A DNA stretch of 64,000 nucleotides from Salisapilia sapeloensis. Taxonomy: Eukaryota > Oomycota > Peronosporomycetes > Peronosporales > Salisapiliaceae. The notes under the pieces are model-generated. The model was not told where the DNA came from. It saw only the letters and a program-made list of their open reading frames with translations, and searched no databases. The DNA lies in contig JAADVB010000020.1 of the NCBI GenBank assembly GCA_023334545.1, positions 62,001 to 126,000 on the forward strand, written 5' to 3'. Shown here one piece after another: positions 10,141 through 19,259 of the stretch. Position 1 is the stretch's first letter. The number at the start of each line of letters is the position of its first letter. The position numbers and the translations under genes are program-made.

Positions 10141-10799
10141 AGTTGAAACTGTGTACTACTGTAACATATAAAAACAATATTAAAAGTAAACAACTAAACT
10201 TGGCAATAAATCGTGAAATAAATCGAAGTGTTTGCATTCCTACATTAGACTTGGATATCTTGCAATCATAGATCAACTTTGCGTTATGTAGGAAGCATTA
10301 GTGACCAAAAATGCCTCGCCGCTTCGTGGCGAAGCGTCGTTTCTATCTAGCTCCAGCAACCACATTTCTCATGTAGGAGCCGTTTCCAGATCCAAAACGG
10401 ACGAAAGAAAGCTCTTCCTCCGCCAATAAAGACTGCACAGACCAACGGACACCTTGGCTAACGCGCCTTTTCCAACTAACAGGAGCACTAGGAGTCGCCC
10501 ACCTTCCCATCGAGCTCGCGTAAAAATAAACAATCGTCCATTATATAAATAGCCCCTCGGCAGCAGAGCCACCTCCTTCTTCTCTCGCTTCAGGCAGTCA
10601 CTCTCTTCATCCACGTACGTCTTGCTTGCATTGTATTTTTATCAACCAAGCTCCCTATTTATATCGTGTCACAAATGGAAAACGAGTTTCTTTCCAGTAC
10701 TCTAGTACAGGACTCAAGCCAAACATTTCCATGGACGCACCATGTCACTCGACCTTCGCTGTACTAACAACCAAATGACTCTTTAGATCACTTTTTACC
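10141..10799. other. Upstream region of the MADS-box gene
   Basis: About 660 bp without a supported gene. It holds a perfect 7-bp hairpin with a 3-nt loop at 10320-10336 (CGCTTCG-TGG-CGAAGCG) and TATA-like TATATAAATAG near 10541-10551. It probably contains the promoter and long 5' leader of the MADS gene. Confidence 0.4.
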
Positions 10800-12074
10800 A
10801 TGGGCCGTAAGAAGATTCAAATTCGACGAATTGAGGACGACCGAAATCGTCAGGTTCGTTGCTCGATCACATTATGACTTTACCAGCTTTGATCAGCCAT
10901 TCTGACGAATATGATGCATAGGTCACATTCTCCAAACGTAAGAATGGGATATTCAAGAAAGCGATGGAGTTGTCGAAATTATGCGACTGTGAGATTGCTC
11001 TTATCGTCTTTGACTCGAATGAAAAGTTGTATCAATACTCCAGCACGAGTGTCGACCAAATTTTGCTTAAGTACACTGAGTATGGCGAACCTCATGAGAT
11101 GAAAACCAACATCGATGTACAATCCTCAACTCGATACATCATGATAACATACTAACTACTTCGACTAGTACGAAGAAATGTTTGGTGACAAGAAGAAGAA
11201 CAATGCGGGGAATAACACTTCCAAAGCTGCTTCCTCTAACACATCCTCCGCAACTAGTCGTTCCAATGCGACACCAAGCAACACGCCAATGGCTATGGAA
11301 TCCGATCCATCGAATAACATGGACCGTAACCAACAGAAGAAACGCGTTCATCGAGGCTTCCAGCAACTGTTAAAAAAAGATCAAATGTACATGCCACCAG
11401 CCATGTACCAAACGTCCATGGGTATGATGAGCGTACCCACGCATTCCATGCTATCTGGACTATCTAGTCCGCCATCACTCTCTGGTATTCTCCCGTCTCC
11501 CACAAGTAATGTCTTTCATACCTCTTATTAAACGCTTTAACTCATTTTGCATTCAGCTAGCATGCTCATGCGCCACGATTTCAGTCCTCACGGATCGCAG
11601 AACTTGTTCAGTCATCAAGCCATGAACGAAGGACATGATCGAAGCGGAGGTATTGGACTTAATCTCATGCCGTCGGACTTTACGCAGGGATCTCGACCAC
11701 CGTTAAACCATTCCAAGTCGAATGGATACTACGACAGTTCTAAGCAAGGAGTTTCACCTCATAAGTCGAATCACGAACGACCGCCGTCGCCGACGAATGG
11801 TACGCCACGAGAGAGCATGGATAAAGAAGATAAGACGAATCAGAGTGAAGACGAGTCGATGGAAGAGAATGACGCAAGTCGAGAGCAAGTGAAAGCGACA
11901 GTCGATTATCGTGTGGATGACAATCAGTTGGATGAATCGTGTGAACGGAGACGTCCGATGATAGATAACCGACGATCGAGTGATGAGCGCTTTAATCAGG
12001 AAAAACGACCGAGTCTTTTGGATACGGAAGACGGAGTACGAAAGTCACCAAAGCGTCGAAAAGTGACGTTGTAG
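10800..12074 (+). CDS. MADS-box (MEF2/SRF-type) transcription factor
   Basis: Four exons, 10800-10853, 10922-11116, 11169-11505 and 11557-12074, encode 367 residues. The MADS domain spans residues 1-60 and is split by the first intron: it begins [18 protein letters not shown], continues [18 protein letters not shown] and ends [19 protein letters not shown], which is closer to MEF2-type than plant-type II proteins. No keratin-like K domain follows. The rest is Asn/Ser/Met/Pro-rich and then acidic, ending in [10 protein letters not shown], a likely nuclear localisation signal. MADS proteins bind CArG-like boxes as dimers. From established knowledge, a MADS gene in Phytophthora is needed for sporulation; whether this orthologue does the same is inferred. 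All introns are 51-68 nt. Confidence 0.93.
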
Positions 12075-12119
12075 ACGACCGAGTAGATTGGATTGCATTG
12101 AAATAAAGAAAAGTTTGGA

Positions 12120-12886
12120 TTAGAGACTGGCAGCAGCATCAGAAACATGCTTGTAGAGACCCTTGAGACAATCCCATTGCTCTTTAGGGAGAGAGATGCC
12201 TTTCTTCCCTGGTAACCACATCCCATTCTTCTCATAGTACTCTCGAATGTCGATCAGAATCTTGGACTTGAAGTCTTTCACTTGCACTCGACGTTTACCA
12301 GGTAGTTGGAACGTGATGGACGAAGCGTTTACGTCCACTTCCGTACGTTCCGTGACTTCAGAAAGACTGGTGTCTTCTAGTGACTTGGATTCAACAAGAT
12401 CAGCCGACTTGTCAATGGCCTTCGTCAGCTTCTTGAGTGCCTCCCATTGAGCCATGGACAGTGCCACTCCTTCTGGGTAGTGAATAACTCGTTCGTATAA
12501 ATATATCGTGCACACGTACCTTTGCGACCAGGCTTTTGCTCTCCATCCGCTTCATAGTACTCACGAATATGGATGAGGATGCTGCTCTTCCATCGTCGAG
12601 CTGCCACTCGGCGCATTTTGCTCAATTCAAAAGCAACGTTGTCCTCATCTTTCTCGAGAACCTTTGGCTCCTCCGTACTCTCGTCTAACCCCTCGCTACC
12701 TTCGTTACTCTTGACCTCGTCACTGTCCGCTGCTTGATCAGCAGACGCGTCTCGGCCATTGCCTTTCAAAATATCATGCAAAGACACCTTTCCTTCCTCC
12801 GTCTTCTGCTTCTTATTATCTACTTCATATTCCTCCTCTCCTCCTCTCTTTCTACTCGCACCTAGCTCCATCTGTGCTTGCATCAT
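12120..12886 (-). CDS. PC4/Sub1-type transcriptional coactivator with two PC4 domains
   Basis: Two exons, 12520-12886 and 12120-12469, give 238 residues. The intron (50 nt) splits the first PC4 domain exactly inside the PGRKG turn, and splicing restores KPGRKGVALSMAQW. Domain 1 (residues ~88-140) has FELSKMRRVA, ILIHIREYYEADGE and PGRKG; domain 2 (~180-230) has FQLPGKRRVQVKDFKSK, ILIDIREYYEKNG and PGKKGISLPKEQW. PC4 domains bind single-stranded DNA and assist RNA polymerase II; most eukaryotic PC4 proteins carry one copy. The N-terminus has a nuclear signal candidate (NKKQK) and an acidic linker. The gene diverges from the bHLH gene with 209 bp between the starts. Confidence 0.93.
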
Positions 12887-13095
12887 CTTCCTAGTTGCTA
12901 CGACTAAAATATCGAATGCTTTTGTTGCTTTTGAAGTGAAGCGTTAAACTTGGAAAATTAGCAACAATTTGGCAATTCGACTAATCACGAGCGACTTAAC
13001 ACGGCCAATTGATAGGCGACCAAAGGCACGCTTCGACTTGTCTTCTACCTGTCGACAATTGCCACCTTTATCCATCCATACGATCAGCTGTGAAG

Positions 13096-14472
13096 ATGGC
13101 ACACAATAGTGGCTTTGATGATGATTTAAATGACCTTCAGATTGAAGACATTGGCGACTTTTTCCCGCCAGAAAGTGGAGATGAGTGGAAGGGATTCCAG
13201 CTCGGATACATGGAAGAGCCTGCTCGTAGAGAACAGACACAGGCCAGGCAGATTGGAGATGCGAATGCCTACCCTTCCATGAATGCAGGAAGGCGGAAGA
13301 ATGATAATGCAGGAGACTCGAGTCTCCCGACGTCACCGACACTCGAAGCCATGCTGCGAGGCTCCAGTCAGACGTTCCGATCACCTTTGAATTTGCCGAA
13401 TTTGCCGAGTAGCTTCATGACATTCTCACCGACGATGCTGGAAGCTGCCAAGCATTCGGATTCATCTCTGTCGAATCAGGACGAACCCCCACAGTTCACT
13501 TTAGAGGCCAAAGCAGCGTCACATGACTCGACTCATGCCAAGTATTATTCCTACAGTACCATCAGGCACGAGAGACGTTTTAATAGATGTGGCGCAATAG
13601 ACAGCGCACCGTTGTTTGCCAGAGCATTGCTCCCCCCAATGCAACTTCCACGACAGCTTCAGCAGCTCCTATGAAGGCACCGACATTAGCTCCTGCAAGC
13701 GCCAAACGGTACATTCCGACTTGGTACTCTCTTTAGTAACCTGACTCATATATATGTGTATCTGGACTAGTCCTTTCGACGCGATGGAAAGCTGTAGCTT
13801 TGACAGCTGCTCCACGATTGCACCGACAGCTGAGGAAGACCGTGGCCTGCGTAAAAAGTCAAGAGAGAAGATGCGACGACAGGAAGTGAATGTCAAGGTA
13901 TTTATATCATAAATAGGGATTTTATCATATACTCCAACTCACTCTGTTCAAAGTTTGATGAACTCGTCGAACTGCTTAGCCTTTCCAGTCGCGTGCGTAA
14001 AAGTAATATCCTTCAAGAAGCGGTTACTGCCATCAAAGTACTTCTCTACTTGACTTCCATCTTCATATGTCCCTCACACATCGTATAGACACTTCGACGA
14101 GAGCGAGACGAAGCTGTTCGGGAACGTGATCGGACTCGACAGGAGATGGCGAATCTAACCGCTTGCCTCCAGTATACGCATCTCAATCCTTTTCATCCAA
14201 ATGCGATGGCAGTGAATCAGGGTGCATCGACACAGACGAACTCGACCGACCAGTTGACTCCAAACCAAACGATGCTACCCTTTTCCAATGCAGAGCTTCC
14301 GATCCAAAATGCACCTGGGTCCAGCAGCTTCCCATTGGCTTCCAATCTATCAGCTCCATCCGCTACTCCCGTCTCTACCAAGTCATCTATCGCGATTGCA
14401 CCGAAAGTCGACAGACGCTCGAGTAAACTTATGCCTGCGACATCGAGTCCAGGCGACCAGCGTATGGAATGA
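13096..14472 (+). CDS. Basic helix-loop-helix transcription factor
   Basis: Five exons (13096-13541, 13601-13708, 13771-13897, 13954-14037, 14089-14472) join in frame to 382 residues; introns are 51-62 nt. The bHLH lies at residues ~210-270, spread over exons 3-5: basic region RKKSREKMRRQEVN, helix 1 VKFDELVELL, a short loop SLSSRVRKSN, helix 2 ILQEAVTAIKTLRRER, running into a charged coiled coil. The Glu and Arg that contact E-boxes are present (REKMRR). The N-terminal 180 residues are acidic and Ser/Pro-rich, a plausible activation region; the C-terminal ~100 residues are Asn/Ser/Pro-rich. The domain is recognisable only after splicing. The target genes are unknown. Confidence 0.9.
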
Positions 14473-14628
14473 AAAGCTGGTGTCATGTTAAAAGAATCTC
14501 AGACGATTTTGGACGGCAGTGATAGACTTGCGTCTCGAGTTATAGCTATAAAAGACTTAGTACGTGGACAGAAACGATCATGGCAAGAGGATCATCGATC
14601 TTCCACGATTGAATATATTTCTTTGGAG

Positions 14629-16896
14629 TCAAAAATAATGTGTGAAAGGAGCTGTCTCGCCATTTCGTCTTCCGTCCTTGGGTGCGTGCTGTAGATGAGC
14701 CTGAATCAAACGTCGAGCTGTCTGCTGAGCTTCTTTCAATTGGTTCCTAAATGCAGCATCCTTCCGATGTGTCTTGCTTGTACTATCTCTCGATGGTGTC
14801 TGTAAACGAGATGGATGCTTGCGAGGTGAAGCGAGCTCAAAGTCCGATTTGCCTGCATTCCAAATGATCTTTGTCTCTCGAAGTTGCTTTCGTAACCACC
14901 TGTCGTCTTGGTGCGGTCGTGTCGGCATCGATTTCATCTTTTGTTCTAGAGGCGAAGAAGGATCTGACATTGGCATTCTAGGTGACCAACCAGACATGAG
15001 ACTAACTTTTGGTGTCGACGAAGTGATCGATGGAGTTATGACTGGAAAGTTCATACTAATTCGATCGAGGTAATCGTCTTCTAGCGCGTCGCTATTTTCA
15101 AACATAAAGTTCTTCACGCAAGTTGACAGCATCTTTGGTGAGGCGAGTGATTGTATCTGTTCTGTGCTCTCTGTCGTGGAAACACGAGAAGTCATGGGAG
15201 AATGGATAGCACTAGCATATGAATGTAGCTTCTTCGTATCAAAGTCATGTATAAATGTAGATGCTGCGGCTCCTGGAAGTCGGCTCGATGTTGTTGGACT
15301 TGTTTCTGCGTTCTCATGTCCATTTTTTCGCGGACTAGTTTGCTCTTCTTCCACCCTGTTGACACCTCGACGTAAGACCTCTCGCTCGTAGAGAGCATTA
15401 TAAGCTGCCTGTGCTCGCTGGTTTCTTTGATTCGCCTCGCGCCTGCACAGCTCTTCGACATGAGCCGCAAATCCTGGCTGTGCATTCTTCATCAATACCT
15501 TCGCGTCTTTGTGTTGTAGCTCATACACCTCGACACACGCTGTTGCTGCCACTGCCGTGTACGGAGCTTTCCCCTTTTCACTTAATAACACTTCTAGGGC
15601 GACCACATTCTGGGGGAGCACGGCTTGCAATTCCGCCACCATCTGACCGCGTAGCCCTGGAAACTTTTGGTTCCGCAAGGTTACTCCATTGCCTGCTCCT
15701 TTCCGGCTTCCACTCACTTGGATCTGCGCTGTCACTTTGACTGTGCCGCTGAGGACAAGGTAGCAACTCGACATGGCTGAAATGTTGGCGGTGAACAAGT
15801 GGTCATTGTAATCATACACTCGTTTCGTCAGCGTATCTGCGAGTGCTTCGAGCCTTGGTCGAGGCCAGTCTCGAAAGAGTGACATGCGTTGCAGGAAATG
15901 AACCTTTTGCGTCCGATCAAAGAGTAGCTGGTGGTAAGTTCGCAATGTCCTGCGGTATGCATCCTTCGGAAGCTGGCATAGCTGGCAAGGTCCGGACGCG
16001 GCTGCTGATGCAGTACGAGCACTATCCATCGTAAACATTGCTGTTTCACCAAAGTAGTCGCCTTCGCGATACATGAACACTCGCTTGCCTAACGTTGCAA
16101 GCTCATCTGGTCCTTTAAGAACATTCGGACGGGTGGTTACAGCTCCCCGATTCTTCCCACCTCTAGAGTGTGATGGATGCAGACCGACGTAGACAGCGAC
16201 ATCCCCCTTTAAAAGCATATAAAACATATCTCCGATGTCTCCTTCGTAGAAGAGCACTTCTCCATCCACGCACTCTCGGAGACTCATATATCGCATGGCT
16301 TCTCGGACCGTAGCATCATCTACTCCAGAGAAAGCTTTCGGATGTCGTTGTCGAGCCCAAATGACCAGAATGTCCAGATCAAACGCGCCCAACGAGTCAC
16401 GTCGACTCATAGGCATGGCTTTAGGTAGGATGGAAATCTTCCGATCGCCGAGAAGTTTGCTTTCCGCCGCTGCCGACGACCTCACTACACCCTTCAAGCA
16501 TAAAATCCGCAGAGCTTCCGCATCCAGGTCAAAGTTTTCGTCCAGCGCCAATAGAGCTGGAGCTGCTTCCTCTTTCCACGCTCGGAAACCACGAGAAAGT
16601 TGACGATTGCGCCAAATTGCAAGCGAAGCGTGTAGGAACAAGGATCGACGGTCACTTAAAGACACCGCACCTTCCTCTTCCTCCTCCCCCACAGTCATGC
16701 CAACGATGGAAGAAGAGGAAGCTCGTCGTCCCCATGGCTTCGGTCCTTCCGTCGCACGTTTCTTGACTTCGAGATACTGTTCTACACTCCGTCCTCGATC
16801 TTCCAAAGCGACAGTCAGGCCATACATGGGCGCTCTCTTTGCCTGCTCCTGGGGCACATCTTGCTGTATTGACGTCCGTCTTCCCTGCTTCTTCAT
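14629..16896 (-). CDS. Protein with two cyclic nucleotide-binding domains
   Basis: A 755-residue single exon from the ATG at 16896. Residues ~205-325 form a cyclic nucleotide-binding domain: VLFYEGDIGDMFYMLLKGDV, and a complete phosphate-binding cassette GDYFGETAMFTMDSARTAS with the Glu and Arg that hold the cyclic phosphate. A second, degenerate copy follows (~345-470, DHLFTANISAMSSCYLVLSG) without an FGE/R cassette. The C-terminal 280 residues are Ser/Pro/Arg-rich. There is no kinase, channel or PKA-R docking segment, so this is a stand-alone binder and perhaps a regulator or scaffold. It is convergent with the bHLH gene (156 bp gap). Confidence 0.85.
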   Translation of the reverse strand: MKKQGRRTSIQQDVPQEQAKRAPMYGLTVALEDRGRSVEQYLEVKKRATEGPKPWGRRASSSSIVGMTVGEEEEEGAVSLSDRRSLFLHASLAIWRNRQLSRGFRAWKEEAAPALLALDENFDLDAEALRILCLKGVVRSSAAAESKLLGDRKISILPKAMPMSRRDSLGAFDLDILVIWARQRHPKAFSGVDDATVREAMRYMSLRECVDGEVLFYEGDIGDMFYMLLKGDVAVYVGLHPSHSRGGKNRGAVTTRPNVLKGPDELATLGKRVFMYREGDYFGETAMFTMDSARTASAAASGPCQLCQLPKDAYRRTLRTYHQLLFDRTQKVHFLQRMSLFRDWPRPRLEALADTLTKRVYDYNDHLFTANISAMSSCYLVLSGTVKVTAQIQVSGSRKGAGNGVTLRNQKFPGLRGQMVAELQAVLPQNVVALEVLLSEKGKAPYTAVAATACVEVYELQHKDAKVLMKNAQPGFAAHVEELCRREANQRNQRAQAAYNALYEREVLRRGVNRVEEEQTSPRKNGHENAETSPTTSSRLPGAAASTFIHDFDTKKLHSYASAIHSPMTSRVSTTESTEQIQSLASPKMLSTCVKNFMFENSDALEDDYLDRISMNFPVITPSITSSTPKVSLMSGWSPRMPMSDPSSPLEQKMKSMPTRPHQDDRWLRKQLRETKIIWNAGKSDFELASPRKHPSRLQTPSRDSTSKTHRKDAAFRNQLKEAQQTARRLIQAHLQHAPKDGRRNGETAPFTHYF

Positions 16897-16997
16897 ACCA
16901 GGTTGGATCAAAGCAGCAAACTATTTATAACTCGAAATGGCGATGCGAAGGATCGTATATTTGTCCACTTGAAAGTTACTACTTCCAGCACGGCACT

Positions 16998-18468
16998 CTA
17001 CTGACGCATGCCATCGAACGTCTCCTTGACCTTGTCCATGAAGTCTTCCGTGTACAAGTAGTGGTCCGGCGTCACATTCGAGCCGTGGATGCAGATGGCG
17101 AGATCCTTGGTCATGTGACCGTTCTCGACCGTCTTCACGACAGCCTTCTCGAGGTCCGTCGAGAAGTCAATGAGTTCCGGCGTGTCGTCGAGACGGCCAC
17201 GCTGAGCGAGACCACGCGTCCAGGCGTACATGGAAGCGATCGGGTTTGTGCTCGTCTTCTTACCCTGCTGGAACTGACGCCAGTGACGCGTGACCGTGCC
17301 GTGCGCAGCCTCGGCCTCGACGGTCTTGCCGTCCGGGCACATGAGGACACTCGTCATGAGTCCAAGGGAGCCGTAGCCCTGAGCGACAATGTCGGACTGG
17401 ACGTCACCGTCGTAGTTCTTGCAAGCCCAGACAAAGCCACCTTCGGACTTGAGCGCCTGCGCGACCATGTCGTCAATGAGCCTGTGCTCGTACGAGATGC
17501 CGGCCGCGTCGAACTTGGCCTTGTACTCGTTCTGGAACACTTCCTCAAAGATGTCACGGAAGCGTCCGTCATACTTTTTCAAAATCGTGTTCTTGGTGCT
17601 CAAGAACAAGTCCTGCTGCTTGTCAAGAGCAAAGGCAAAGCAGCTGTGGGCAAAGCCGTAGATCGAGTCGTCCGTGTTGTACATGGCGAGACCGACACCG
17701 GCGCTCGGGTAGTTGAACACTTCGAACGTCTGCTTCTCGCTGCCGTCTTCTGGCGTGTAGACGACCTCAAACTTGCCGGGGCCAGGCGCGATGAAGTCCG
17801 TGCTCTTGTACTGGTCACCGTAGGCGTGACGACCGACGACGATGGGCTTCTTCCAGCCCGTCACAAGACGTGGGACGTTCGAGATGACGATCGGCTCACG
17901 GAAGACGGTTCCGTTCAAGATGTTACGGATCGTACCGTTGGGCGAACGCCACATCTTCTTCAGCTTGAACTCTATCCACACGCTTTCTTAGATACCTTTA
18001 TTCATGCAGAAGGAGAGAGATGGTACCTTCCATGCGAGCCTCATCAGGGGTGATCGTGGCACACTTGATACCGACGTTGTACTCGTTGATGGCGTGGGCG
18101 GCATCAATGGTAACCTGGTCATCCGTGGCATCACGGTGCTCCAGGCCAAGGTCAAAGTACTCGGTCTTGATGTCCAAGTACGGCTCAATGTACTGTTAAA
18201 CACCATGTTAAACACCCATTCAATCAACTACAAGTATACTAGACTAAAAATACCTTTTCCTTAATCTGGGACCAAATGACACGGGTCATTTCATCACCAT
18301 CGAGCTCGACAATCGGGTTCTTGACCTTGATCTTGGAGCCCGAGGAGACTACCCAAAGACACGAAAACGTCATTTACTTCATTCATACATTTGCTCATGC
18401 ACATAAAATAACGTACAGTTACGGCGGGAGCCAGTGGCAGCGAGGGAACGCACAGTCTTGGAGAACAT
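16998..18468 (-). CDS. IDP1: NADP-dependent isocitrate dehydrogenase, mitochondrial
   Basis: Four exons (18417-18468, 18254-18348, 18027-18192, 16998-17971) give 428 residues; introns are 55-68 nt. Exon 1 encodes a presequence rich in Arg/Ser/Ala ([20 protein letters not shown]), consistent with mitochondrial import. The mature enzyme begins [20 protein letters not shown] and keeps [39 protein letters not shown], the divalent-metal region [17 protein letters not shown] and the NADP-binding [11 protein letters not shown]. It decarboxylates isocitrate to 2-oxoglutarate while making NADPH. The GC-rich codon use stands out from its neighbours and suggests high expression. A core-promoter-like element lies 33-52 nt upstream of the start. 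Confidence 0.97.
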
Positions 18469-18500
18469 GATGAAGATAAGCTCTGCTTGGACGGGCGAAT

Positions 18501-18520
18501 CGGAAAATGAATGATTTTCA
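18501..18520 (-). promoter_or_regulatory. Candidate Inr/FPR core promoter of the isocitrate dehydrogenase gene
   Basis: On the minus strand this reads AATCATTCATTTTCC, close to the oomycete core promoter (initiator TCATTYY followed by a CAWTTT flanking region). It lies 33-52 nt upstream of the ATG at 18468, where transcription start sites of oomycete genes typically fall. The match was made by eye; no start site is mapped. Confidence 0.45.
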
Positions 18521-18746
18521 GCCGCTCGTGACAACCTACACTGTCCTGCAATATTGGTCTTGGAAAAGGATACTTTAAAGCATACACTGGTGTAGTATTT
18601 CAAGACGATGCAAGTAATTTACGATACACGAACCGAATGCATACAAATGCACCGTCGAATAACAGCGAGATTATCAGATACACTTTTAAATGACGAAGAT
18701 AAAACACGTAACTTGGACAAGAAACAAAAAGAGTGGACGCTGAAGG

Positions 18747-19169
18747 ATGCTCGGCTCTCGAGTCTTCGCCACGGCGGTGCGCAGCGCCATGAACCCTGCG
18801 ATGGCAAGCGCTACTACTCCCCACATCGGTAAGGCTAGTATGCATCCATATAAACTATCGATACACTCTCTAACATGCTACATGCTTGTACGAGTAGCTC
18901 GAGCGACGGCTGCCAACACCTGGCTGAGCTCTTCGTTCCAGTCGATGGAGCAATCATTTAACGTCCTGGCGATCGAAGACGCCTTCAACGCCACGGACAG
19001 CATGGAATGTGGTGCTCGCCCGAGCCGTCGTCCACGCAAAGTACACTATAAACTGCAAATTCAAGTGCACTGCTCTTATATATTGATACACCCTACTTAG
19101 GCCAACCGCGGCAAGCGCCCTTGCTCGCACCACCGTCGTCGTCTCAAGCGTCTTCGTCGTCGCCCATAG
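18747..19169 (+). CDS. Small basic protein, probably mitochondrial
   Basis: Three short exons (18747-18828, 18898-19040, 19101-19169) splice in frame to 97 residues; no single exon exceeds 48 codons. The N-terminal ~35 residues have Arg/Ser/Ala/Thr and no acids (MLGSRVFATAVRSAMNPAM), fitting a mitochondrial presequence. The C-terminus is a highly basic tail, RRPRKANRGKRPCSHHRRR followed by LKRLRRRP. Tails of the K-A-N-x-G-x-R-P-C-S type occur in small conserved eukaryotic mitochondrial proteins; I cannot name the family with confidence. A role near the mitochondrial ribosome would be a guess from charge alone. It diverges from the isocitrate dehydrogenase gene and converges on the CBP gene. 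Confidence 0.7.
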
Positions 19170-19259
19170 ATCTCTTGGCCAGTGCGAACACCAGTACAGA
19201 AAGTAAAATTCGTACAAAAAGGAGAAAAAATACAAAGGGACCTCTCGTCTTCCCTTTCC

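Noticed and set aside
10369-10614. 81-codon minus-strand frame upstream of the MADS gene
   Set aside because: It overlaps TATA-like sequence and the presumed MADS promoter; no recognisable domain.
16839-18053. 404-codon plus-strand open frame opposite the isocitrate dehydrogenase gene
   Set aside because: It lies antisense to a clear, GC-rich gene whose codon bias creates long open shadows; its own translation has no family features.
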